Shown: positions 20,084-31,542 of the stretch, in pieces | Layout of the letters: each line of letters starts with the position of its first letter | Position numbering within the stretch: position 1 is the stretch's first letter | Source: Chrysochromulina tobinii | Taxonomy: Eukaryota > Haptophyta > Prymnesiales > Chrysochromulinaceae | DNA: 55,807 bases | Assembly: GCA_001275005.1 (NCBI GenBank) | Contig: JWZX01002641.1 | Coordinates: 1 to 55,807, forward strand | Reading direction: 5' to 3' | The notes under the pieces: generated by a model | What the model saw: the letters and a program-made list of their open reading frames with translations, nothing else | What the model was told of the DNA's origin: nothing | Databases searched by the model: none | Position numbers and translations under genes: made by a program

Positions 20084-20354
20084 TCCAGAGCGTCGCGATG
20101 AGTGAAGCGATGTGGAGCACGATGCCACGATCCAGATAGGAGCTGGTCAAAAGGTCACGGTGGGTTTTCTGTCGTCGCGACCGCGGACCGGTGAGGTTGA
20201 ACTCTGACGAAACGACTTAAAGTTGAGCGGGTGGAGAGCGCGCCAGGGTTTGAGTCCATGATACCTGAGATTCCATGAGATTCCGATCCATTCGGATTGT
20301 GTGAATTGGAAGTTCCTCCGAGTTCGCGCGCTCCCGCCTAGACCACTGACGACG

Positions 20355-20981
20355 ATGTCCGACAGCGACATTGAGATGGACGCGGCGCCCGCACCGCGCC
20401 AGCAGCTCAGTCGTCTCGCCAAGAAGACGGAGGCCCCGCAGCGCAAGGCTGGTAAGTCCAAGAAGGCTGCCAGCGACGATGATGACAGTGACAGCTTCGT
20501 CGTCGAAGACTCGGATGACAGTGACGCCGAGGTCGACTCGGAGCAGGACGAGGACAACTCCGAGGAGGAGGAGGAGGCGTCCGAGGAGGACGAGGCACCA
20601 AAGCGCAAGGCACTCGCCATGTCCAAGGCGCCGGCGCGCAAGCCTGCTCCGGCCAAGCCAGCTGCTGCTCCGGCGGCGAAGAAGGGCAGTGCCGCGTCAG
20701 CCAAGGGTGCACCGGCCAAGACGGCCGTCGCCGCGCCGGCGGCCAAGAAGCCCAAGGGCCCCGTGCCCGTGGGTGCGAACGCGGGTTCAGGCCCGACGCG
20801 CAACAACGTCCTTCTCGACTTCGCCTTCGTGCCGCCACCGCCCGCGGCAAGCGACGGCGCAGCCACGGGCGCTGAACCACCCAAGACGGCGCCGATGCGC
20901 ACGCCCGACGTCGAGATGCCGCTGGCGAAGCCAATGCCTGCGCCGGCCGAGGACGAACCCGACGAGGCCGAGGCTGCGAAG

Positions 20982-21012
<31 letters not shown>

Positions 21013-24000
21013 CGGCGGATCTGGCGGCAGCTGAGGCGGCGGAGGCGGCCGCGGCGGCTATGGCGGCGGAGGCGGAGGCGGCGGTCGCGGCGTCGCTGGC
21101 AGCACAAGAGGACGCAGCAGGAATGGCGGCGGCTGCACGGCCGGAGGTGCTCGAGAGGTGTGCAGACCTATTCGGACGGTTCGCGTTCCTACCCGACGTT
21201 GTGGCACAGCCTCCGCGCTCTGCGCCGCCGAAGGCCAAGCCCCAGGTCGCTACCGCTACGACGCCAAAGCCACCGGCTGCCAATGCTACGGCGCCGGCGG
21301 CGGAGGACGCAGCGAGGGCGCCAGCGGCCGACAAGGCGGAGTCGGCAGCGACTCGTGGGGCGACGCCTGGCGAGGGTCCCGACGACGATGAGCTTGCATA
21401 CAAGCAACGGCTGAGAGAGGAAGCAGCCGAGGCCAAGCGCGCCAAACTGGCGGCCAAGGAGAAGGCGGCGGCCAAGGAAGCGGCGGTTGCTGAGGCGGCG
21501 GCGGCCAAGGAGGCGGCCGCGGCCAAGGAGGCGGCCGCGGCCAAGGAGGCGGCGGCCGCTAAGAAGGCGGCGGACAAGGAGGCAGCGGCGGCCTGGAAGG
21601 CAGCGGCGGCCAAGGCGGCGGCGGCGGCAAAGACGGCACAGGCGGATGAGGCCGCTGAGCGGCTCGATGCGTTGCACCCGGACGTCAAGGGAGGCGCTGG
21701 AGGGGGTCACGGGCGCCGTAGTGGGCGCTCGGCGCGTTCGACGCGTGGCGGCAAGTCCTACGTCGAGAAGGACGGGGACGAGGAGGAGGAGGAGGACGAG
21801 GAGGAGGAGGAGGAGCCAATGCGCAAGGCAGGTGCCAAGATCAAGGCGCCAGCTCCGGAGAAGACGGCCGCCGTCAAAGCCCCCGCCAAGCGCTCGATCA
21901 CGACCTTCTTCGGCGGCGTAACGGCCAAAGGGGCGCCCACTACGGCGCCGGCCGCGCCCGCGCCCGAGGAGGCGGACGAGGTGCCGAAGCGCAAGGCAGG
22001 TGCAAAGGCCAAGGCGCCAGCGCGCAAGCGTGCCGCGTCGACCTCGGAGGAAGAGGCGAGCGACAGCGTGGAGGAGGACTCGGCTGAGAGTGGGTCGAGC
22101 GGCAGCAGTGAGTCTGAGAGTGACCGCCTTGTGGAAGAGGACGACGAGGACGACGGCCCGCGCAAGCCGCTCCGCCCCATCGCCGCCAAGCCTGCCACCA
22201 CCAAGCCGGCTGCCGCCGCCAAGAGCAGCGCCAAGAGCAGCGCCAAGGGCGCCGTCGCCAAACCGAGTGCTCGGGACAGCGTCCGGGACGCCAAGGCAGG
22301 AGCCAAATCACTCTCCAAGGCTGCGGCGGGTGGTAGGGCTGCCAGCAAGGGCAAGGCTGCGGCGGGTGGCGGCAAGGGGAGGGCAGCGCCCTCGACCGGA
22401 CGTACGAGTGGCCGAGCGGCCGCACAGCACGCGGCGAAGGCGGCGGCACGGGCGGTGGCTTTTGACGAGTTGGGCAGCGACGTCGATGAGGACGACGAGG
22501 AGGAGTCGGACGAGGAGGACGAGGACGACGAGGGGGAGCAGGAGGAGTGGCTCGAGCGCGGTCATGCGTACCTGCGCTGCCGCGTGCGCCGCTTCTTCGA
22601 CGCGGCGGTCTCGGATGGGACGATCACGCGCTGGTTGCCCGCGGCCCAGGGCGAGCCGGCCCTTTGGCACATGGTGCACGAGGACGGTGACCAGGAGGAC
22701 CTCGAGGCGCACGAGGTACGGGCGGCCATGCGGGCGTACAAGCTCGGGCTGCAGCATGACGACGGAGCCGACGGAGAGGGCGCGGAGGGCGCGAGCGCGA
22801 TGGAGGACGAAGACGAGGAGGTGGAGGTGGCGGACACGTCGGCGGATGGGGACGTGGAGCACGTTCTCGCTCGTCGCTACGCGCCGGGCTCCCTCTCGTC
22901 GGGCCGGCCGAAGATTGAGTACCTCATCAAGTGGAAGGGGCGCTCGTACCTGCACGTGGCCTGGCGCACCGAGAGCGCTCTGACCCGCAAGGAGCCCAAG
23001 GTGCTCTTGCGTCTGAAGGCCTTCAACAAGAGCGCGCCGCCGCTGCCGCCGCTGCCGAGCAAGGCGGAGGAGGTGACGCCGATGGAGAGCTTGCTGGATC
23101 GCTCCGCAAAACCGACGCCGCCGGTTGAGGCGCTCGCCGCGCCGCCGCTGGCCGAGGAGGCGACATCGCCGCCCGCAGCTGTGGATGATGCATCCATGCC
23201 GGACGTGCAGGAACCCGTTGCCGACGCCCAACACGACGCCAGCGCGGCCACCCCCAGCGAGACGGCGCCGTATCGGGCACAGGCGGAGCTCGGCTTCGCG
23301 CCGTTCCCCGTCGTCGTGCCCCTTGAGACACTCACCGGTCCCGGGGATGCCCCCTCCGAGCTGCAAGGGGGCGACCCCTCCGAGCAGAGCGCGAGCGAAC
23401 AGCGGGCAGCCGCCGAGGCGAAGCGCGGCCGGCCTGTAGCTGAGCTGTTAGCGCAAGTGGCGGTGTCGCCTGCTGTCAAGGAAGCAGCGGCCGCACGGCG
23501 CCGCGTGGCTGGGGCGGAGCGGTGCGAGGGGGACGACCTCTTGCCTCCCTTCGATACCCTTGGGCTCCTGCCGAAGGGGGTGGTGCACGTCGAGGCAGTG
23601 CTCAGTATGCGCGAGCGGCGCGGCGTGCCCGAGCTGCTAATCAAGTGGGCAGGACTTCCGTATGCCGAGGCGAGCTGGGAGGTGGACGGCACGTTTGACG
23701 GCGGCCTCGCGCCGGCCTTGGTCGCGTACGAGGCCGCATGCGCGGCGCCATGCGTGCCCGACGCGGCCAAGACGCGCGATGCGCGCCCAGCCAAGCTCGC
23801 CCCCCTCAGCCGCTCGCCAAAGTACGCCGACGGGCGCCAGCTGCGCGCCTACCAGCTCGAGGGCGTGAACTGGATGCTCCAATCTTGGCAACAGATGCGC
23901 AACGTGATGCTCGCTGACGAGATGGGTGCGCTGATGACCTCTGATGACCTTGCGACTGAGTGCCCAAAACGAAGCTGGGCCTCGCCTGGTCTTCCGCTAA

Positions 24001-27000
24001 TGACCTCCGATGACCTCGCCTCGTCTTCCGCAGGGCTCGGGAAGACCGCGCAAATCGTGGCGACTCTCGGGCAGCTTTCCTCGAAGCACGGCGTCTCGGG
24101 CCCGTATCTGATCATTGCCCCGCTCTCGACCATCGGCCACTGGGCGCGGGAGCTCGGCGCTTGGTCGACGCTGCGCACCCTCGTGCTCCACGGCTCGTCC
24201 GCCGATCGTGCCGTGCTCCTCAAGCACCGCTGGAACGCGCCCACGATCGAGGGTGCTCCCGACGGCGCGGCGGGCGCCAAGGCGCGTGGTGCTGGGCGCG
24301 GCTTCTGGTTCGAGGTGGTCATCACCACGTACGAGACTCTCCTGATCGAGGAACGTCGGATGCGCTCGGTGCCTTGGTACGCTGATGGCCACTGATGGCC
24401 ACTGATGGCCACTGATGGCCACTGATGGCCACTGATGGCCACTGATGGCCACTGATGGCCACTGATGGCCACTGATGGCCACTGACGGCCACTGATGGCC
24501 ACTGACGGCCACTGATGGCCACTGATGAGCTCGGATTGCGCCCGTCATCAGGTCCTTCCTCGTCGTCGACGAGGCGCACCGTCTGAAGAATGCGCAATGC
24601 CGCGCGCGCGCCGCCGTCGATGGGCTGCGCTACGCCCAGCTGGCACTGCTGACCGGCACGCCCGTCCAGAACTCGCCCGCGGAGCTCTTCTCGCTGCTCA
24701 ACCTGCTCGCTCCTCGCACGTTTGCGGATGCGGACGCGTTCGAAGCCAAGTACGTGACTGGCACCGTCCAGGCAGAGCCGCCGCCGCCGGCCACCCTTGC
24801 CAAGGCAGCGGCCAAGGGCAAGAGCAAGGGAGCGGAGAAGGATGCGCCTGATGCGGCGCTGGCGGTGGCCGAGACCCCACAGGCGGCGCTGCAGCGCGCG
24901 ATCGCCCCGTATCTCCTCCGACGGCTCAAGAGCGCCGTGCTGGGCGACGAGATGCCGCCCAAGCGTGAGACGGTCGTGCCAATCGAGCTGACCATGAGGC
25001 AGAAGGCGACGTACCGCGCCCTGCTCGAGCGCAACGTGGCCGCGCTCACCTCGACGAGCGGCGGCAGCCGAGCGGGAGAGCCCTCCCTCTCGAATGTCTT
25101 CGGGCAGCTGCGCAAGCTGTGCAACCACCCGTCGCTGCTCGAGAAGGCGGACGCGAAGCTGCCACCGCTGGGCGACAAGTCGGCGGTCGCGGCGGCGCTC
25201 GACGCACTCGTGGGCGCAAGTGGCAAGATGCAGCTGCTGCACAAGCTCGTGACACGCCTGCGCGAGGAGGGGCGTAAGGTGCTCATCTTCTCGCAGGTCA
25301 GAGTGCCACCTGATTGCCCTCTGATTGCCCTCTGATTGCCCTCTGAGGACCCTCTCATGAGAAGGTGCTCCTCTTCTCGCAGATGAACCGCATGCTCGAC
25401 TTGCTAGAAGACTACTTTGCACTTCGAGCGCTCCCTTCCGAACGTCTCGATGGATCGGTAAGTCCGCAGGAGCGCCTGAGTGCGTCTGAGTGCGACGGAT
25501 GGCCTCTCTGAGTGCGTCGAATGACCTCCTTCATCAGGTGAGCCAGCAAGAGCGCCAGCTCGCCATCGACCGCTTCCAAAACGGCGACGAGCGCACCGCG
25601 TTCGCCTTCCTCCTCGCCACCAAGGCGGGCGGCGTGGGCATCAACCTGACCTCGGCCGACACGGTCATCATCTTCGATTCCGATTGGAACCCGCAGAACG
25701 ACGTGCAGGGGATGGCGCGCTGCCACCGTATCGGCCAGACGCAGCAGGTGCGCATCTTCCGGCTCGTCACCTCGCGCACGTATGAGCGCTCCATGTACGA
25801 GCGTGCGTGCCAGAAGCTCGCGTTCGACACGAAGATCCTCGGCGACGGCGCGACGGCGAGCGGCGGCGCGTCCAAAGAGGGCGAAGGCGCGAAGCACGAG
25901 CCCGATGCCAAGGAGATCGCGATGCTCTTGCGCCAAGGCGCGTATGCTCTGCTGCAGGAAGATCCGAGTGCGGCCGAGGCGGCCTCGAAGGCCTTCGCCG
26001 CCGCCTCGCTCGACGAGCTGCTCGCCAAGGGCACCGACGTGACGTTGGGCGAGGGCGCACCGCCGCCATCGAGCGCCTTCAGCGCCCCCTCGAGCGGCGA
26101 TGCCCAAGACGGCGCCATCGCCATGGCCGAGAGCACAGCGTCCGCGGCGCCGGCGGCTCCGCCCCCCGCCGTTAACGAAGCGCTTGATGAGGCGCAGCTC
26201 GCGGCCGAGCTCAAGAGGGTGCTCGGCGAGCGCGCGCGCGTCGAATTCCTCTCGCGCGGCGCGCGGCGCGGGCGCGGGACGACCGTCGTCGACGACTCAG
26301 ACTCGAACCGCGACGCGAGCAGCGAGTCGAGCGGCGACGAGGGCGCGGGCATCGCCGACTTCGACGCGGCGCTCGATGCGGCCGAGCGTCAGTACCTCAA
26401 GCGCAAGAAGGGCAAGGACAGGGACGGAGAGAAGAAGGGCACCACCAAAGGAGTCGTGCTCGAGGCGGTGGGCAAGCGCGTGGTGTGCTTCGGCACGGGC
26501 GCCCGGCTCGGCCAGCAGGCCAGCGGCACCTACCAAAGTGATGGCAAGGTGCTCCTCGACGCTGCCTCGCGCACGCTGCGCGTCGCCCTAGCGCTCGAGA
26601 CGGCGGCCGAGGCGAAGGCGGCGGCCGAGGCGGCGGCCGAGGTTGCCACTAGGGCGCAGTCGGCCGCCGATGCGCCAGATGCGGCGCCCGGGGCGGCGGC
26701 CGAGGCGCAGTCGGCGGCCGAGGCGGCTTCCAAGGCGCACGTAGCGGCCGTCGCGGCGGAGGCAGCGGCGGTCAAGGCGCAGGCAGACGCTGCGCTGAGT
26801 GCGACGGCGTCGTCCGCGGCCGCGGCCGACGCAAACGTGTCTGTCGTCGACGTCGATCCTCTGCGCACCAAGGCGGCTGAGAGGAAGGAAGGGACGGCCT
26901 CCGCTGCTGAGCCCGCGCACAGGCCTCGGCGGCAGGAGACGGCCAAGATGAGTGGAAGCAGCAGCGTGGCTTCGGGTAAGAGCCCAGCCGGCAAGCCGCC

Positions 27001-29059
27001 GAACGACGTGGGCGCCAAGGAGCTCGAGCGCTTCAAGGGAGTGCTCAAGCTGCTCTTCAAGCACAAGGAGGTGGATCCGTTTCTCGAGCCGGTCGACTGG
27101 CAGGGGCTCGGACTCGACGACTACCCTGAGGTGGTGACCCACCCGATGGACCTGAACGCGGTGCAGGCGCGGCTCGAGCGCGGCGGGTACGCAGACGTGC
27201 TCGAGGCGGCTGCGGACGTGGAGCTCATTTGGAGCAACTCGATGCTGTACAACCCGGCCGAGAACTGGGTGTACCAGGCGGCGGTCGAAATGAAGGCATT
27301 TGCGGACTTGAAGCTCGCGCCGCTCGTGGCGCTCGCCACGGCGCGCCTCGAGGGCGCCGCCGTGGGCAGATCGGTGAGCAAGGATGCAACGGCACCGGAC
27401 GCGGGCGCGGGCGGCAAGGCGGCGGCTAAAGCGGAGAGCAGCAAGTCAAGACACGCAGCCAAGAGCGCAAAGCCGAGCAGCGGGGGTGCTACCTCAACGT
27501 CGGCGGACGCGAGAGCGTCCGGCACGGGTGGCAAACGGTCAGCGCCCACTGATTTCTTCCTCACACCCGCCCAAAAGGAGGAGAAGAAGGCCAAGGCGGA
27601 GGCGGAGGCGGCGACCAAGGAGGCGGCGGCGGCGGCGGCCCGCGAAGCGGCGCGGGCGCAAAAGGCTGCGGAGGAAGAGTCGCGTCGTGCGGCCGAGGCG
27701 GAGGAGGCCCGGCTTGCCGCTCTGCAGAGGCAACAGGAGGCCAAGGATCGCTGGGCGGCGGATCAGGCGCGCCTCAAGGCCGATCTGGCTGCCGTCAACG
27801 CCGGGCGCTCCGTCGCGTCAATCTTCTCCAAACCTACTGCCGCCTTCGCGGACGCCGTGCGCATGGCCGCGGCCGCCGAAGCCAACCGCGTGCCGCTGCG
27901 TGAGCACACGTTCGATGTGGACGACGTGGAGGGCCTCGCAGACGATGCGGCCGCCCCCGTGGAAGACCTCGCAGACGAAGCGCTCGCGGCGGCGACGGCG
28001 GCGGGCGTCTCCGCGTGGTATGAGGCATGGCCATGGGATGCAGCGTTCGTCGCTCGGCATTTTGGGGCGGCCTCCACGCCGCCAGGCATCGGGGCTCCCG
28101 AGGCGTCGGCGGCCGATTTCGTCCGTGGACTGGCGCGGCTGCCAAAGCGCGATTCTTCAGATGTCATTGGCAACGCTTTGTCCGTCGGTGACGCGTCGTC
28201 GTCGCTTCTGGAAGCTGACGAGTTCATTGCGCCAGCACCATCAGGTGCCTTGCCGAGGGAGACAGCGGCGAGCGCCGCAGACAGCGTGCCGGTCGCCGCG
28301 GCCAGGGCGGCCGCGAAGGCGGCCGCCGCAAAGGCCCGGTGGCTACAGCTGTTCCGACGCGACGAGGGCAGCGGCGGCACGGTGCCGTGCGGCACGATGC
28401 CGTTTGGAGGCGGGCTGTGGGTGGATGGGCTTCGCCCGCGCTGTAGCGACGAGGTCTGTGGGAACCGGCAGGTGACGGCTGCTCTCCAGCGGTGGCTAGG
28501 CCAATGGGGCGACGCCGCCGCCGCCAAGGCTCGCGCTCTCGAGCGACGCGTGGGCCCATGCCGTGGTGCGGGCAAGCGGCGCCGCAAACGGGCTGCCGAC
28601 TCGGACGATGACTTTGTCGTCGGCTCGGACGAGGATGATGGGCCTGCGGGGCGCGAGGACGGCGGCGGCGGCGGCGAGGCTTGGCAAGTCGCCATCGTGC
28701 ATGGCCCGTGCGGTGTGGGCAAGTCGGCTGCCGTGTACGCGTGCGCGGCGGAGCTCCGGTACAAGGTGATCGAGGTGAACGCGTCGCAGATACGCTCAGG
28801 CAAGGCGCTCCTGACCAACTTTGCCGAGGCAACCCAATCACACGAGCTCTCCAAGTGGTCAGCTGTCGGCGGTGGCGCTGCCGCGCTGGTTGGTGGCGCA
28901 AGTGCGAGCGCGACGGTGGCGGCCACCGATGCGGACGAGCCGCTCAAGCCCAAGGCGAGCAAGCTGGCACCGGCCAAGGCGCCTCCGCCCCCTGGATCCA
29001 AAGCGAGTGCTGCCGCCGCTCTCTTTGGGCGCGCTCTACCCAAGCCACCAAACCCTTCA

Positions 29060-29105
<46 letters not shown>

Positions 29106-31102
29106 AAGCCAAGCCGGCGGTGGTTGCGGCGTTCGAGGCGGTGGCGGGCGGTGGTAGCGGGGTCGAGCGCTCGCTCATCTTGGTAGAGGAGGTGGACATC
29201 ACATTCGAGGACGACGTTGGCTTCTACGCCGCGCTGATCAAGCTCGTGGCCATCACCAAGTGCCCGATCGTCCTCACGTGCAACGAGCTCCCCGGCGAGC
29301 TGCTCGAGCTGGATGCGCCCCAGTTTGCCTTTGTGCGCCCCTCCTCCTCTGAGGTGCTCCCGCTCGCGGCGGCTGCGTGCGAGGCGGCGGGGCTGAGTGT
29401 GCGCGAGGAAGCCCTGCTCGAGCTCGTCGAGCACCTCGGTGGCGACCTGCGCCGACTTCTTCACACCCTCCAGTGCTGGGCCGCCACTACCACGGGCACC
29501 CCCGCCACGAGCGACGCAGATCCCGCGCCGCCGATGGGCCTGGAGCGATGCATTGGGCTGGGCAATCTGTGTGGAACCGCCTCGATCGGTCGCGTCCTCC
29601 TGCAGAGGCCAGCGCACGTGCCGGTGCCGACGTGCGCCCTTGCGTGCCGCGTGCTCTCGGAGCTCCAGTGCACGCTGCACGCCACGCCGCTGCTCGACCA
29701 TCCTCTCCGACTTCTCGACGTCATGGCCGACGGTGCTCTGCTCGGAGCTGCCACGTATGAGCAGACCCTCGACGGCCAGTGCGGCTTGGCGCCGCCGCTG
29801 GCGGACGCGACGGTGGCGGACGAGGCGACAGATGAGGCGGTTGCGATGGGAGATGGTCCATCGCCAACGCGGCTCGGGCGACGCATTTCCCGAGGTGCAA
29901 AGCGAGGAGGGGCGGCCGAAGGCGACGCGGACGCCGAGGCGGGCTTGAATGCGGACGTCGATGTGGCGGCGGCGGCGCGCCGAGGAAGCGGCCGACTGTC
30001 GCTCGGGCGCAAGCGCGTCGTGAGAGACGACGATGAGGTGGGAGGTGCCGAGGCGGCTGAGACTGCGTCGGAAGTGGCACCAGTCGAGGCCAACACGGAG
30101 CCAGCGGAACGGCCGGATAGCGCCGAGGCCGACACAGCGGCGACTTCGCAGCCCATAGAGCCCATAGAGAGTGAGCCCGCAGAAGAAGGCGAGGCGGCCA
30201 TGGCCAACGGCGTGGAGGCCACGGCTGTCGCGGCAAAGCCTTGTGTGCTCCCGAAGCCAGGTGTGCTCGACGTGGCGGCGCTCGCGGCCGCATCGGCGGC
30301 CAGGCTTGCAGCGAAGGCAGTGGCGCTAGAGGTGGCGGCGGATGAACAGGCGAGGTGCATGGAGGTTGACGGAGAGGCTGAAGCCGCGCCGCCCCTCGCA
30401 CCCGACCACGCCCCCACGTTCGTCCCTCCCCCGTATGCGTGGGCCTTTTCGGAGCATCTTCTCTCCGACGGCGCTTCTGCGCCGTCGACAGAGCCGGCAC
30501 AGGCGACGGCGGCCGAGGCGTTATCGGTGACCTCGGCACTGGCTGCAGACGATGTGCCGTCGATGCAAGCGACGCTCGATGCCGTGGCAGCGCTTTACGA
30601 TGGCCTTGCCGCTGCTGAGACGCAGTGCACGCCGCCGGCAACCCCGCTGGGCCCTCACGGTACCTTTGTGCCGTGGGACATGCTGCCACCGGGGGCGGCT
30701 GAGGTGCGCACCTCGGCTGCATGCATGCTGCAGGTGCTCGCGCTCCGCGCCGCCTTTGGCAGGCTGCCCGCTGCCGGTAGCGCCGGTAGCGCGACCCTGC
30801 GGCTACCCGATCGCTCACTGCTTCTGCTGCCGTCAGAGGCGGCCCAGGCGGCGACCCTCACTGCAGAGGCCTTCGCCGCACTCGCGCCGCTTGTGGGCCG
30901 GTGCAGCTCCCTCTTGCACGCATGCGGTTCCGGGCCGGCAGCGGCTCGGGCCGCGCACCTCGAGGGCGTGGGGGCGCTGCGGCGCATCGTGCGGCTCGAG
31001 GCGCTGCGCAAGGCGAGCAATAAAGCGCGCCGCTTCCAGCACGCCCTCGGGCGATTCGGGATGGGCGAGGCTGAGCTTGCGCAGCTGCGCCCGCTCTACT
31101 GA
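20355..31102 (+). CDS. Fusion protein: CHD chromatin remodeler + bromodomain + ATAD5/Elg1-type clamp unloader
   Basis: Five exons: 20355-23925, 24034-24376, 24552-25296, 25383-25457 and 25538-31102, totalling 10299 nt or 3432 residues. In order: acidic/Ala-Lys-rich tail; PIP-like KRSITTFF at about 512-519; Tudor-like fold at about 735-790 (HEDGDQEDL); two chromodomains at about 834-880 ([15 protein letters not shown]) and about 1075-1115 ([15 protein letters not shown]); SNF2 ATPase at about 1160-1650 with [35 protein letters not shown] and ARCHRIGQ; bromodomain at about 2083-2171 with HPMDL and LYNPAENW (acetyl-lysine Asn); [13 protein letters not shown] at about 2248; AAA+ domain from about 2625 with [39 protein letters not shown] and [12 protein letters not shown]; and an ATAD5-like C-terminus ([17 protein letters not shown]). 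Single enzymes of each type are nuclear. The last exon, 5565 nt with no stop, holds the helicase end, bromodomain and AAA+ in one frame. Confidence 0.85.
23926..24033 (+). repeat. CHD-fusion intron 1 with duplicated acceptor block
   Basis: GT-AG, 108 bp, splitting DEMG-LGKT. It contains TGATGACCTC repeats and two copies of an 18-bp block before the acceptor (CCTCGCCTGGTCTTCCGC and CCTCGCCTCGTCTTCCGC). It has no stop in frame, so retention would add 36 residues inside Walker A. Confidence 0.85.
24377..24551 (+). repeat. CHD-fusion intron 2: 10-bp tandem array
   Basis: GT-AG, 175 bp. About 14-15 copies of CCACTGATGG (two with CCACTGACGG) fill it. Splicing joins VPW to [13 protein letters not shown]. 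Confidence 0.9.
25297..25382 (+). repeat. CHD-fusion intron 3 with exon-end duplication
   Basis: GT-AG, 86 bp. The last 21 bases of the exon (25276-25296) recur as the last 21 bases of the intron (25362-25382), 20 of 21 identical. Between them are CTGATTGCCCT repeats. Confidence 0.9.
25458..25537 (+). repeat. CHD-fusion intron 4 whose start resembles the next exon start
   Basis: GT-AG, 80 bp. The first 19 bases match the first 19 bases of the next exon at 15 positions. GAGTGCGTC repeats lie inside. Splicing gives [17 protein letters not shown]. Confidence 0.8.
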
Positions 31103-31542
31103 GCTCGATACTGAGCTCAATCCCTTGTTGCATGCCCGGCGCGGGCCGCAAGGACGGGGAGGGGTCTCCCAAAGCGTGGTGGGGCGTGGGGCCCCGGGTT
31201 ACTTTCATGGGGCGCAAGGCCGTGGGGCTCTCCCAATGCGTGCGGCGGTGCCGGAGGGGCCGGGGGGGTTCGACACTTCGAGCAAGGCTCCTAATGAACC
31301 AAACGTCGACGTGTTTTCATGTGTTTCCCCGCACCCCCCCCTTATTTCTTCCCACTATCTTGGCTTCCCCTTGCTTCCTTCCGCTTCCCGCCCGGATAGA
31401 TTCTGCTCGCGGCCTCCTCGGGTTTTCACGTGCTGTGCGAGGGCTGCGCGCAGCGCACCGACATCACATATCTCAGGCTCACTGCGGCAGCCAGCCTCGG
31501 CTGGTCTGTCGAGATTAGTGTTGAGACCCAACCCTCGAACAC
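31103..31542. other. Intergenic, no gene seen
   Basis: 440 bp between two plus-strand genes, with G-runs followed by C/T-rich stretches. It holds the 3' end of the fusion gene and the HDAC promoter. Nothing else is recognised. Confidence 0.5.

Noticed and set aside
20147-21688. Long antisense open frame opposite the CHD-fusion N-terminus
   Set aside because: It is Ser/Ala repeats mirroring GC-rich codons of the sense gene, with no domain. The sense strand has a validated multi-domain product.
23926-24033. Reading through CHD intron 1 as coding
   Set aside because: It is open in frame but would split the Walker A motif DEMG-LGKT. Splice sites and phase are perfect.
27763-29202. Antisense frame of about 480 residues opposite the bromodomain-AAA+ region
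   Set aside because: It is a low-complexity shadow of the sense coding frame.
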